NCBI RefSeq assembly: GCF_964340395.1
Contig: NC_135567.1
Location: forward strand, 1,912,109-1,976,108
Reading direction: 5' to 3'
Source of the DNA: Glandiceps talaboti
Taxonomy: Eukaryota > Hemichordata > Enteropneusta > Spengelidae
Length of the DNA: 64,000 bases
The stretch's first letter is position 1. Every line of letters begins with the position of its first letter. The notes beneath the pieces were generated by a model. The model was not told the DNA's origin, did not search any database, and saw nothing but the letters and a program-made list of their open reading frames with translations. Positions 23,462-36,859 of the stretch are shown here, in pieces. The position numbers were made by a program, and so were the translations under genes.

Positions 23462-24800
23462 ATTGTAGAGATGTAGACTGCAGGTAGTGACAATACTAGG
23501 AGTGTACCCATCTAGTGTTTGGGTGTTAACGAGATGTAGACTGCAGGTAGTGACAATACTAGGAGTGTACCCATCTAGTGTTTGGGTGTTAACGAGATGT
23601 AGACTGCAGGTATTGACAATACTAGGAGTGTACCCATCTAGTGTTTGGGTGTTAACGAGATGTACACTGTAGGTAGTGACAATACTAGGAGTGTACCCAT
23701 CTAGTGTTTGGGTGTTAACGAGATGTAGACTGCAGGTAGTGACAATACTAGGAGTGTACCCATCTAGTGTTTGGGTGTTAATGAGATGTAGACTGCAGGT
23801 AGTGACAATACTAGGAGTGTACCCATCTAGTGTTTGGGTGTTAACGAGATGTAGACTGTAGGTAGTGACAATACTAGGAGTGTACCCATCTAGTGTTTGG
23901 GTGTTAATTAGATGTAGACTGCGGGTAGTGACAATACTAGGAGTGTACCCATCTAGTGTTTGGGTGTTAATGAGATGTAGACTGTAGGTAGTGACAATAC
24001 TAGGAGTGTACCCATCTAGTGTTTGGGTGTTAACGACATGTAGACTGCAGGTAGTGACAATACTAGGAGTGTACCCATCTAGTGTTTGGGTGTTAACGAG
24101 ATGTAGACTGCAGGTAGTGACAATACTAGGAGTGTACCCATCTAGTGTTTGGGTGTTAACGACATGTAGACTGCAGGTAGTGACAATACTAGGAGTGTAC
24201 CCATCTAGTGTTTGGGTGTTAATGAGATGTAGACTGCAGGTAGTGACAATACTAGGAGTGTACCCATCTAGTGTTTGGGTGTTAACGAGATGTAGACTGT
24301 AGGTAGTGACAATACTAGGAGTGGTACCCATCTAGTGTTTGGGTGTTAACGAGATGTAGACTGCAGGTAGTGACAATACTAGGAGTGTACCCATCTAGTG
24401 TTTGGGTGTTAATGAGATGTAGACTGCAGGTAGTGACAATACTAGGAGTGGTACCCATCTAGTGATTGGGTGTTAACGACATGTAGACTGCAGGTAGTGA
24501 CAATACTAGGAGTGGTACCCATCTAGTGATTGGGTGTTAACGAGATGTAGACTGCAGGTAGTGACAATACTAGGAGTGGTACCCATCTAGTGTTTGGGTG
24601 TTAACGAGATGTAGACTGCAGGTAGTGACAATACTAGGAGTGGTACCCATCTAGTGATTGGGTGTTAACGACGTGTAGACTGCAGGTAGTGACAATACTA
24701 GGAGTGGTACCCATCTAGTGTTTGGGTGTTAACGAGATGTAGACTGCAGGCAGTGACAATACTAGGAGTGGTACCCATCTAGTGTTTGGGTGTTAACGTT
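23462..24800. repeat. 63-bp minisatellite, about 21 copies
   Basis: The unit starts GATGTAGACTGCAGGTAGTG, continues ACAATACTAGGAGTGTACCC and ends ATCTAGTGTTTGGGTGTTAACGA. From about 24320 on, most units are 64 bp (GAGTGGTACCC), so the array has a left part in one length class and a right part mixed with another. The open minus-strand frame 23441-24331 stops where the 64-bp units begin. Confidence 0.95.
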
Positions 24801-25439
24801 CTTGCCTTCAATCCAGTCAATGCAACCCAAACACAGGTATTGATTAATGCAGTGGCAATTTCACACAAATTCACAGTGGTGGTAGTATGCCCCTAGTTGG
24901 GAAATAAGGAATACCTTTAAAACTTTCAAAATGATGACACAGCGGTGAGATTACTAGTAATTCCTTTAAACCATTGATTCTGGGAATCGCGTCCTTTTCT
25001 ATGTCTGAAAGCATTTCATTCATGTTTTAAACAAAATGGGGAGGGGGGGTTACTTTTTAGCACAGCGGAGTAGGGGGAGGGTCATATTTTACACAACAAC
25101 CAAGACGTGATTTCCCCTGGCCCTCCCCCTTTTGTACTTACTGAAAGCTCCCTAAAGGCAGACATGAGACTGACTTGGCTTTCTCATACAAAGTTTGGGG
25201 ATTCTTACAATACTATTATCAATGAATAGCCCAAGAAGATATTAAGTAACTTCCATGAGACAACCTTTTTGTACCCCTCAAATAAGAGGTGACAACATCT
25301 CCCCTTGAGCTCCCCCTACCAATGGCATCGCATAACAGATGTACTGACTGTTTACTTCTGTACTGTCATGCATAATACTGTATCACCCCTTTGTTGGCCA
25401 ACCCGCCAAAGTAACTTGTCAGCAAATACCATTATTGTA
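24801..25439. other. Intergenic, no gene seen
   Basis: Contains a G-rich stretch, TTTTAAACAAAATGGGGAGG, with TTACTTTTTAG and GTGATTTCCCC at about 25030-25130. A similar order of motifs recurs at about 28190-28310 (GGGAGGGTTACTTTTTAC, GTGATTTACTCC), so this is probably a fragment of a dispersed repeat. Confidence 0.5.
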
Positions 25440-25712
25440 CAGGTAGAATTGACTTCTCAGACAGAGGTCCCTCTGTCACATAGGGCACAGAGCCTACAGA
25501 GCTTAGACCCTACATCAGACCCTGAGCGGTTACTTCAAAGATATTGTCCAAATCAATCATTTCGTAAAGTTTAAAGCTATCTTGATGACCAGGCTTTTCA
25601 TCATGTACGAGTTAAAACGTCCATGTATGGAGATGTACACGAACGGCCCATTCAAAATATTCCTGATAAACTTGACTGTATCATGGTTACTACTAAACGT
25701 CTAGAGAATATT
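25440..25712 (+). pseudogene. Possible decayed coding fragment, unknown
   Basis: The + strand reads VELTSQTEVPLSHRAQ and then DPERLLQRYCPNQSFRKV to a TAA. In the same frame directly after that stop it continues SYLDDQAFHHVRVKTSMYGD and KLDCIMVTTKRLENI to a second stop. The composition is protein-like rather than repeat-like, and the single internal stop suggests a pseudogene or transposon remnant. It is cut on the right by dispersed element copy C (25713). I do not recognise the family. Confidence 0.3.
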
Positions 25713-26330
25713 TAGTCGACTTATGGATTGGGGTCCGTCTATCCGTCCGTCCGTCCGTCCGCAGCCGTTTCTTGGAGATGCCTGGACCGATTTTTTTCAA
25801 CCTTGGTACAGGGGCAACATATAATGGCATACATATGCACATCAATTTGTTTCATGATACGATCCAATATGGCCGCCTAGCAGCCATTTTGTTTGCAAAT
25901 TTTCCCTGTCAAAAGCCATAACTCAGACATGCTTGAACAGATCTCATTCAAAGTTGGTATTAGGACAGTGTTCTATGACATACATGTGCATATTCATTGT
26001 TGTTGTAATACGATCCAATATGGCCGTCTGGCAGCCATTTTGTTTGTGATTTTTCAATGTCCAAAGCCATAACTCAGACATGCTTGAACAGATCACATTC
26101 AAAGTTGGTATTAGGACAGTGTTCTATGACATACATGTGCATATCCATTTTCATCGTGATATCCCCCATACCCGACCAATCCTTTATTGTTGTAGGCATG
26201 TTCCATGTCCAACAAGCAGACACAACATATCTAAGTCTGTTTGATTTAGGTTCACAAGTGTTGTTGCGTGATCAGAGTAGTGATAATTCCTTAAAACCCA
26301 ATCATAGTGGGGACTATGTCATTCTCAATG
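25713..26330. mobile_element. Dispersed non-autonomous element, copy C (left end damaged)
   Basis: Its interior matches copies A and B (GCCGTTTCTTGGAGATGCCT, CATAACTCAGACATGCTTGA). The right end ATAGTGGGGACTATGTCATT is intact. At the left, TAGTC joins directly to GACTTATGGATTGGG, so about 25 bp of the terminal GC-rich part is missing. Confidence 0.7.
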
Positions 26331-26504
26331 ACTTGTTAATCTATAGTTGTGATACACTGATATCATTTATAATGCCATTGAATATCAGATGTTGGCATTT
26401 CTGATGACCTTCATAATCTAGTAGATTTTTGGGAGACGTTTGATTTCAATGATGATTATCTTGATCACAAATTGCATGATTAGAATGATAAAGAGCATCG
26501 ATGA

Positions 26505-27225
26505 TTCATCCACTGTAATCTACCCCTGGCATCAAACAATAGTTTTAGTTTGTGTCCAGTCCAGTCAACGAGACCTCAGCTGCCAGGGTACATCCACTGT
26601 AATCTACCCCTGGCATCAAACAATAGTTTTAGTTTGTGTCCAGTCTAGTCAACGAGACCTCTATTGCCAGGGTACATCCACTGTGATCTACCCCTGGCAT
26701 CACAACAATAGTTTTAGTTTGTGTCCAGTCCAGTCAACGAGACCTCAGCTGCCAGGGTACATCCACTGTAATCTACCCCTGGCATCAAACAATAGTTTTA
26801 GTTTGTGTCCAGTCTAGTCAACGAGACCTCTATTGCCAGGGTACATCCACTGTAATCTACCCCTGGCATCAAACAATAGTTTTAGTTTGTGTCCAGTCTA
26901 GTCAACGAGACCTCTATTGCCAGGGTACATCCACTGTGATCTACCCCTGGCATCACAACAATAGTTTTAGTTTGTGTCCAGTCCAATCAACGAGACCTCA
27001 GCTGCCAGGGTACATCCACTGTAATCTACCCCTGGCATCAAACAATAGTTTTAGTTTGTGTCCAGTCTAGTCAACGAGACCTCTATTGCCAGGGTACATC
27101 CACTGTAATCTACCCCTGGCATCAAACAATAGTTTTAGTTTGTGTCCAGTCCAGTCAACGAGACCTCTATTGCCAGGGTACATCCACTGTAATCTACCCC
27201 TGGCATCACAACAATAGTTTTAGTT
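26505..27225. repeat. 84-bp tandem repeat, about 8.5 copies
   Basis: The unit starts CATCCACTGTAATCTACCCC, continues TGGCATCAAACAATAGTTTT and AGTTTGTGTCCAGTCTAGTC, and ends ACGAGACCTCTATTGCCAGGGTA. Alternating subtypes (CTCTATTGCC versus CTCAGCTGCC) form a partial higher-order pattern. Confidence 0.95.
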
Positions 27226-27339
27226 TGCAAAATAGCAATAGTGAATAGTGAATCACCTCTAATAAAGTGATGCATTTTGTTGAGTGTACCATCTCACCTT
27301 ATCATTCACACTGTCCATGAATGTTGTTGTTAAAATATG

Positions 27340-27363
27340 ATGGCGTTGGTTACCAGGTAGCAG

Positions 27364-27402
<39 letters not shown>

Positions 27403-27610
27403 AGTTTTGAATGTCATAGAGAACACGGACAGTACTGACTCAAGTAGTGACAGTGAGTCAGATTAGAGTGACACCGATAATAGCAATACTGAAGGTTAAA
27501 GTGATGATGATGACAATGACATCAGGGAACTTTTACAGTGACCAGATCAGGCAGAGTATACACAACATGGAAAACATGTTTTAGATACTAACTAGATTGT
27601 GTATGATTAT
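27340..27610 (+). pseudogene. Acidic (GAT)n-bearing coding remnant
   Basis: After CCAGGTAG there is a (GAT)n run, then codons for LVLNVIENTDSTDSSSDSES, then TAG. Downstream, still in frame, lie more Asp/Ser codons (SDTDNSNTEG, SDDDDNDIRELLQ), each followed by a stop. Asp/Ser-rich low-complexity segments are common in nuclear proteins and some transposases. The repeated in-frame stops suggest decay. No family is recognised. Confidence 0.25.
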
Positions 27611-27701
27611 AAGAGAAAGGTAACTAGCCAGTCTTTTACTGTTTGTCACTTTATATGTACAAATATTGCTTTCTAATACAGTCAAAATCATTTAATTTGT
27701 A

Positions 27702-28144
27702 TGTATATGTTACACCCAATCTGTGAAATTGCCCAATTCATGAAATGTGCATGTAACTTTGCCCAGTTCATGCAATGGTCAACCTTGTGCAAATGAGAGT
27801 ATAGATTATGATCTAAAAGAGGCCAAATTAAATTTTTTTGGGCAAGAGTTTTAAACTGGGGTGTTGATTATCGAACTCTATTAAAAACACAAGCTACACT
27901 GAATTATAATAAAATAGAATTGTACGTGAAGTAATGAGTTTGTAAATACATGATAATAAAGTTGTTTGATTCTTATTCTTTTTTGTGTGTGTCCTATAAA
28001 ATATGCTCATTTCATGTACTGGGCATATCTTACCATGCCCACTTTATAACCTAGGCAACTCGATTGACTATTTCATGAACTGGGCAAAGTTACCTACCCA
28101 TTTCATGAGTTGGACAATTTCACAGATTGGATGTAACATATACA
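27702..28144. mobile_element. MITE-like element with inverted repeats of about 85 bp
   Basis: The left end is TGTATATGTTACACCCAATC then TGTGAAATTG and CATGAAATG. The right end is its complement (CAATTTCACAGATTGGATGT then AACATATACA). The arms continue inward through AACTTTGCCCAGTTCATG / CATGAACTGGGCAAAGTTACC. The middle, about 250 bp, is AT-rich and non-coding. Length and structure fit a non-autonomous DNA transposon, superfamily undetermined. Confidence 0.75.
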
Positions 28145-28363
28145 TATAATGGGAATATTGATTAACGTTCAGTATATTCAATAGTTATGGGGGTCATGTT
28201 TTACAAAATGGGACAAAGGGGAGGGTTACTTTTTACAAATGGAGAATGGGGGGGGGGGGTCATGTCTTACTTAAAAGACTATGCGTGATTTACTCCGCCC
28301 CCTTTAATACTGAAATACTGAAGACTTCCTTATTGTCCTATTTTAACTGAAGCAGTTACACAT

Positions 28364-30790
28364 TGTTAGACACAGTACTGTACAGGTATGAAAGTTGGAC
28401 ACAGTACTGTACAGGTATGAATGTTAGACACAGTACTGTACAGGTATGAATGTTAGACACAGTACTGTACAGGTATGAAAGTTGGACACAGTACTGTACA
28501 GGTATGAATGTTAGACACAGTACTGTACATGTATGAATGTTAGACACAGTACTGTACATGTATGAATGTTGGACACAGTACTGTACAGGTATGAATGTTA
28601 GACACAGTACTGTACATGTATGAATGTTAGACACAGTACTGTACATGTATGAATGTTAGACACAATACTGTACAGGTATGAATGTTAGACACAGTACTGT
28701 ACAGGTATGAATGTTGGACACAGTACTGTACAGGTATGAATGTTGGACACAGTACAGGTATGAATGTTGGACACAGTACTGTACAGGTATGAATGTTAGA
28801 CACAGTACTGTACAGGTATGAATGTTGGACACAGTACAGGTATGAATGTTGGACACAGTACTGTACAGGTATGAATGTTAGACACAGTACTGTACAGGTA
28901 TGAAAGTTGAACACAGTACTGTACAGGTATGAATGTTAGACACAGTACTGTACAGGTATGAAAGTTGGACACAGTACTGTACAGGTATGAATGTTAGACA
29001 CAGTACAGGTATGAATGTTGGACACAGTACTGTACAGGTATGAATGTTGGACACTACTGTACAGGTATGAATGTTGGACACAGTACTGTACAGGTATGAA
29101 TGTTGGACACAGTACTGTACAGGTATGAATGTTGGACACAGTACAGGTATGAATGTTGGACACAGTACTGTACAGGTATGAATGTTAGACACAGTACTGT
29201 ACAGGTATGAATGTTGGACACAGTACAGGTATGAATGTTGGACACAGTACTGTACAGGTATGAATGTTAGACACAGTACTGTACAGGTATGAATGTTGGA
29301 CACAGTACTGTACAGGTATGAAAGTTGGACACAGTACTGTACAGGTATGAATGTTGGACACAGTACTGTACAGGTATGAATGTTGGACACAGTACAGGTA
29401 TAAATGTTGGACACAGTACTGTACAGGTGTGAAAGTTGGACACAGTACTGTACAGGTATGAATGTTGGACACAGTACTGTACAGGTATGAATGTTGGACA
29501 CAGTACTGTACAGGTATGAATGTTGGACACAGTACTGTACAGGTATGAATGTTGGACACAGTACAGGCATGAATGTTGGACACAGTACATGCATGAATGT
29601 TGGACACAGTACAGGCATGAATGTTGGACACAGTACATGCATGAATGTTGGACACAGAACAGGTATGAATGTTGGACATAGTACAGGCATGAATGTTGGC
29701 CACAGTACAGGCATGAATGTTGGACACAGTACAGGCATGAATGTTGGACACAGTACATGCATGAATGTTGGACACAGTACAGGTATGAATGTTGGACACA
29801 GTACAGGCATGAATGTTGGACATAGTACAGGCATGAATGTTGGACACAGTACAGGCATGAATGTTGGACACAGTACAGGTATGAATGTTGGACACAGTAC
29901 TGTACAGGTATGAATGTTGGACACAGTACAGGTATGCATGTTGGACACAGTACAGGTATGAATGTTGGACACAGTACAGGCATGAATGTTGGACACAGTA
30001 CTGTACAGGTATGAATGTTGGACACAGTACAGGTATGAATGTTGGACACAGTACAGGCATGAATGTTGGACACAGTACAGGCATGAATGTTGGACACAGT
30101 ACAGGCATGAATGTTGGACACAGTACATGCATGAATGTTGGACACAGTACAGGCATGACTGTTGGACACAGTACAGGAATGAATGTTGGACACAGTACAG
30201 GCATGAATGTTGGACACAGTACTGTACAGGTATGAATGTTGGACACAGTACAGGCATGAATGTTGGGCAAAATACTGTACAGGTATGAATGTTGGACACA
30301 GTACGTATACAGGCATGAATGTTGGGCAAAATACTGTACGGTATGAATGTTGGACACAGTACAGGCATGAATGTTGGACACAGTACAGGCATGAATGTTG
30401 GACACAGTACAGACATGAATGTTGGACAGTACAGGCATGAATGTTGAACACAGTACAGGCATGAATGTTGGACACAGTACAGGCATGAATGTTGGACACA
30501 GTACAGGCATGAATGTTGAACACAGTACAGACATGAATGTTGGACACAGTACAGGCATGAATGTTGGACACAGTACAGGTATGAATGTTGGACACAGTAC
30601 AGGCTTGAATGTTGGACACAGTACAGGCATGAATGTTGGACACAGTACAGGCATGAATGTTGGACACAGTACAGGCATGAATGTTGGACACAGTACAGGT
30701 ATGAATGTTGGACACAGTACAGGCATGAATGTTGGACACAGTACAGGCATGAATGTTGGACACAGTACAGACACAGTACAGGCATGCAGA
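28364..30790. repeat. 29/24-bp minisatellite, about 90 copies
   Basis: The long form contains ACACAGTACTGTACAGGTAT then GAATGTTGG. The short form lacks CTGTA. The left part (to about 29560) is rich in the 29-bp form with GTATG, and the right part is dominated by 24-bp units with GCATG, so the array shows a gradient of subtypes. Very long minus-strand frames (28878-30794, 29185-30774) are repeat by-products that overlap each other in all three frames. Confidence 0.95.
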
Positions 30791-30829
30791 ACAATAATTC
30801 TACAACTTACCGATATGGAATGCTAAAAT

Positions 30830-32625
<1,796 letters not shown>

Positions 32626-32781
32626 AAGCAAATAAATAAAATAAAATAAATATGTAAATGTATAAAATAAACATGCAAAAACAAACTGAGGAAATGAAAA
32701 TATTTTTTGAGAAAGCGACCACGTACCCTATTTGTATACCTACACATGTATATACAGGTGTGTGTATACATGTATTACTTA

Positions 32782-33168
32782 TTATACGTCACCTGTGACC
32801 AATCTCGCATTCTGATTGGTCGAGAGCCCTGCAGATACACAGGCGTATTTTTCACCAACAGCCGTATTTTTGCTTGTTGTATCACGTGATCACTGCACGT
32901 CCCCTTGTAAACAAATCTAGCAGACGCTCAACAGTATAACGCGGAAGTGATTTTATTTTAAAATGAAACAGCATTTTTAGACATTCAAAAATAAAGTCAT
33001 CGTCGCAGGTGACGTATAAGTATGTTATTTGCCAAATACTGTTCCACATCTTGCTGCTCGAGTTAATTTTTCCGGTATAACGGCTCGCCTCCGGCTCTCA
33101 CGGTTATTACCGGAAAAATTACCTCTCGCAGCAAGATATGGAACGGTATTTGGCAAATAACATATACT
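32782..33168. mobile_element. Nested palindromic (MITE-like) elements
   Basis: Part 1 (32782-33019) has perfect 14-bp terminal inverted repeats, TTATACGTCACCTG and CAGGTGACGTATAA, with an inner hairpin GACCAATC/GATTGGTC. Part 2 (33019-33168) is a long imperfect palindrome: AGTATGTTATTTGCCAAATA through CATCTTGCTGC and TTTTTCCGGTA, returning as TACCGGAAAAATTA, GCAGCAAGATATGG and TATTTGGCAAATAACATA. Neither codes for protein. Confidence 0.7.
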
Positions 33169-33639
33169 TACTATGTTTCCATATAGTATAATGACCAGTG
33201 TGTATTGATTTGATAGTGTACAGGCCTGTATATGCATGAATAAATATACATGTTCATGTTTACAGATATCCATGATTATTAATTTCAATTTCATATTATC
33301 ATGCAATTTTTTTAAATTTTATTCATTAATTTATTAAGTTGCCTTTTTTTTCTTGTTTTGGTTTGGCTTCCTGTGCATTCTTGTGAATTTTCATTTATTT
33401 TGTTTTTGTTTTTTTAAAACTATATTTACAATTCGATCAATATAGATGTAAAAAGATCATACATCTACCTTGAAATTAGGATTTTTACATTGTTTTAATA
33501 AACAATATTTGTTCAAAGTCTTCATTAAGTTATTTTGGTAGTTAACACAGATACACACACAAACAAACACACACACACACAGAGAGACAAATATAAACAA
33601 TCTGTTATGTTTATTGGTTTGGTATGGACTATTCCTTTT

Positions 33640-33835
33640 CAGACAACGTGATAGTCTATCAGCTAGCCCTCGGATGTTCTTCCGATAAAATACGACACAC
33701 AGCCAAACAACGCTATCGAGGATGGAACATCCGAGTTCGGGCAAGCCCTCACATGCGAACTTCGTTCGCTTATAGTTATAACATCGAAAGAAAGCCCGAA
33801 CGTCTAGCAGCAAGACTAACAATGTGGCTGTGAAA
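33640..33835. mobile_element. Foldback/MITE-like palindromic element
   Basis: Contains CTCGGATGTTC (33669-33679) and its perfect complement GAACATCCGAG (33725-33735), then GTTCGGGC and GCCCGAAC (33794-33801) as a second stem. It has higher GC than its surroundings. Small ORFs over it are not supported. Confidence 0.5.
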
Positions 33836-34009
33836 AGAACCATCTGGTGTCGCTGGCCTTCACAAAATCCAGTTGAGTTAGTAACAGATTAAAATGGGTT
33901 AATTCCAAAGATAGTCCTAGTAGACCATATTTATGATTCCTTTGGAAAGGCCTGTATGATTTGGTTCTAGTGAGTAATGTGAGCAAAAACCAATTGTAAT
34001 AATAAGCCC

Positions 34010-34310
34010 TTAAACTTTGGTTAGATATCTCGAGCAGCACAGGTTGTACTAGTACAGGTATTTCTGATGATCCATTGACATGTCAGTTGATACAATGCTC
34101 TCAGGTAGGTTGTCTGCAGTCAATATTGAGATGTCCATCATTGACCTCAGTATTTGGATTTTATTTCTGTCTCTTTACTGTTTGTTCTTTCTTTTACATG
34201 CACTACTCCTAGATGTTGATGATGGAAGCAAAAGTGATGATATTTGCTGCCCAATTGTACCAATTTTGCTGATCTGAAATAAATATCAAAATATACCAAT
34301 CATTTTTATG
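34010..34310 (+). other. Possible terminal exons of an unrecognised transcript
   Basis: A G|GTAGGT donor at about 34108 and a CACTACTCCTAG acceptor at about 34212 flank a short intron. The downstream piece reads DVDDGSKSDDICCPIVPILLI to a stop in one frame and is followed at once by a polyadenylation hexamer (GAAATAAATATC). Signals and layout are gene-like, but the peptide is short, the frame across the junction is not unique, and no family is recognised. Confidence 0.2.
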
Positions 34311-34859
34311 TGTATAAAGATTGATTGATTGATTGTATTAATGTTTCTGTAAAATGTCAAGAATAAAATTTGGTTGTCACTTCTACTTAAGTTAATTTCA
34401 CTGGTTTTAATAAGAGATGGGGTACAGACTGTTATTATGTCTTTTTATGCACTGTACTTGTGTTTCTGTGCTTTGTAAAGTGCATTGTGATAGGTTGCTT
34501 CAGCTACACGATCCATGCATGATATAAAGTAATTGTTGAGATATTTAATGAATATTCAAAATATTCCATAAATATGCCAGGGACCATTATACTATTAATC
34601 ATGAAACTCAGTGTTATTGTATTTTTACACATATTTTCCCATCACAGTTATCAGGATTCGAGTGCCTGTATCCTTGTTCTGACTTCGGAGTCTGTGTTGA
34701 TGATACATTTCATCAAGTCTAAAAAATATATAAGATAGTTCCTCTCACGGGCAACAAGTAATGGCTATATCTGATTTTCTTCGCAGGTAATTTTGAAACT
34801 AATTGATATGAAATTACCTTCCGTACACCCCTAAATCTTCCAGCAAGTACGACATGCAA

Positions 34860-35128
34860 TACAATGTTTCGCGAGAGTGTCAAGACTGTCAGACTGTCGA
34901 GTTACTTCGCGCATGCGCATTACGTTTGTGAGTCAAGAGTCTGTTTACCTTTAGGGTATTTACATAATTATCAGTCACATGATGATTGAGAAAAGAAGTA
35001 ACTTCCACACAAACACCCATTACAGTAACCTTGATCATCGATCCATCGATCAGTCTTTTTATCAGGTGGTTATTTCTGGTTATAGGACATAAAAACTTGG
35101 ATCGAAGTCACACAAAAACAGTTTCAAT
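34860..35128 (+). promoter_or_regulatory. Probable promoter and 5' UTR of the selenoprotein W/MIEN1-type gene
   Basis: This is a CG-containing island in AT-rich DNA about 210-260 bp before the start codon. GCGCATGCGC at 34909-34918 is the palindromic core of an NRF-1 site. TTTCGCGAGA at 34867-34876 is one mismatch from the TCTCGCGAGA element common in housekeeping promoters. No clear TATA box is placed near them. The transcription start is not resolved. Confidence 0.45.
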
Positions 35129-35154
35129 ATGTCGAAGATTCATATAGAATATTG
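35129..35154 (+). CDS. MIEN1: Selenoprotein W2/MIEN1-type gene, exon 1
   Basis: Start codon ATG at 35129-35131 (context TCAATATGTCG), reading MSKIHIEY and then the first two bases (TG) of a Cys codon before a near-ideal donor (G|GTAAGT). It forms the first beta strand of the Rdx/SelW thioredoxin-like fold and leads straight into the CxxU motif, like the family pattern of a hydrophobic strand ending Tyr-Cys. Only 26 coding bases lie in this exon, so it is recognisable only through its fit to exons 2a, 2b, 3 and 4. Vertebrate MIEN1 has a longer N-terminal tail, whereas selenoprotein W is short here as in this gene. Confidence 0.85.
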
Positions 35155-35679
35155 GTAAGTACATTTGTGATAATTTTATGGTGAGTTCGTCAGATTTTCT
35201 TGTAAAAATCAGTATGTAGATTTGTAGGTGGTACGTGGTGATACGTACGTACGTGTAGGCTGTAGGCTGTAATTACGACATAAACAGTAATGTCATTGTT
35301 TATCTGATTACAAATATAAAAATGTGAAACGTTAACTAGATTGGTGTATTTCCATACTTCATTCATATCTGAAGGGAGTATTGCCTTATTTGTTTCTATA
35401 ATAATCAGAAGATTTCTTCCATGACAACACAACTAGTAAACATTCAAACGTTGTCATACCCCCCCCCCCCTCACTCCCCCCCTCCGGCCGTACCAGTTTG
35501 TTTACTTATTAAACTCTTAATATCACGTGATAATGTTAACAGGCACAAAGTGAACTACATACCACTAAACAATGGTGGTCTAAGAGTGAACCAAACAGTT
35601 TTATCTGATTTTGGCAAGACTACATCAGTGTTCACTGTTACTGTTAATCGAATTCGGGATGTGACCAATTCTGTCAACC
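35155..35679. other. Start of intron 1
   Basis: AT-rich intron sequence with a run of C at about 35461-35485 and no exon recognised. It leads into the 24-bp array. Confidence 0.5.
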
Positions 35680-36775
35680 CCACAGTCACCAATATACTGT
35701 CCACCCCCGTCACCAATACTGTCAACCCCACAGTCACCAATATACTGTTCACCCCCCAGTCACCAATATACTGTCCACCCCCGTCACCAATACTATCAAC
35801 CCCACAGTCACCAATATACTGTCCACCCCCGTCACCAATACTGTCAACCCCAGTCACCAATACTGTCAACCCCACAGTCACCAATACTGTCCACCCCCGT
35901 CACCAATACTGTCAACCCTGCAGTCACCAATACTGTCAACCCCAGTCACCAATACTGTCAACCCCACAGTCACCAATACTGTCAACCCTGCAGTCACCAA
36001 TACTGTCAACCCCAGTCACCAATACTGTCAACCCTGCAGTCACCAATACTGTCAACCCCAGTCACCAATACTGTCAACCCCACAGTCACCAATACTGTCA
36101 ACCCTGCAGTCACCAATACTGTCAACCCCAGTCAATAATATACTGTCAACCCCAGTCACCAATACTGTCAACCCTGCAGTCACCAATACTGTCAACCCCA
36201 CAGTCACCAATAACTGTCCACCCCCGTCACCAATACTGTCAACCCCACAGTCACCAATACTGTCAACCCCAGTCACCAATACTGTCAACCCACAGTCACC
36301 AATACTGTCAACCCTGCAGTCACCAATACTGTCAACCCCACAGTCACCAATACTGTCAACCCCAGTCACTAATACTGTCCACCCCAGTCACCAATACTGT
36401 CAACCCTGCAGTCACCAATATACTGTCAACCCTGCAGTCACCAATATACTGTCAACCCCACAGTCACCAATACTGTCAACCCTGCAGTCACCAATACTGT
36501 CAACCCCACAGTCACCAATACTGTCAACCCCAGTCTCCAATACTGTCAACCCCAGTCACCAATACTGTCAACCCCACAGTCACCAATACTGTCAACCCCA
36601 GTCACCAATACTGTCAACCCCACAGTCACCAATATACTGTCCGCCCCCATCACCAATACTGTCAACCCCACAGTCACCAATATACTGTCAACCCCAGTCA
36701 CCAATATACTGTCAACCCCAGTCACCAATATACTGTCCACCCCAGTCACCAATACTGTCAACCCCACAGTCACTT
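35680..36775. repeat. 24-bp minisatellite in intron 1
   Basis: About 48 copies of CACCAATACTGTCAACCCCACAGT-like units with 21-bp (CCCCAGT), 24-bp (CCCCACAGT, CCCTGCAGT) and ATA-insertion (CCAATATACTG) variants. The + frame from 35421 to 36779 drifts between repeat phrases and is not a gene. Confidence 0.95.
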
Positions 36776-36859
36776 GTGAGCTATTATTCTATTCAGGGAT
36801 GGTCATAATACAAAATCATGACATCATCAGATGAATTTCCACAAAAATACTGTTATCTG

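Noticed and set aside
28878-30794. Three overlapping minus-strand ORFs of 498-638 codons
   Set aside because: All are by-products of the 24/29-bp array; the three frames are all open over the same DNA.
35421-36779. 452-codon + ORF beginning MTTQLVNIQTL
   Set aside because: After a short unique start it shifts among frames of the 24-bp array. No splice or domain evidence; it lies inside intron 1.
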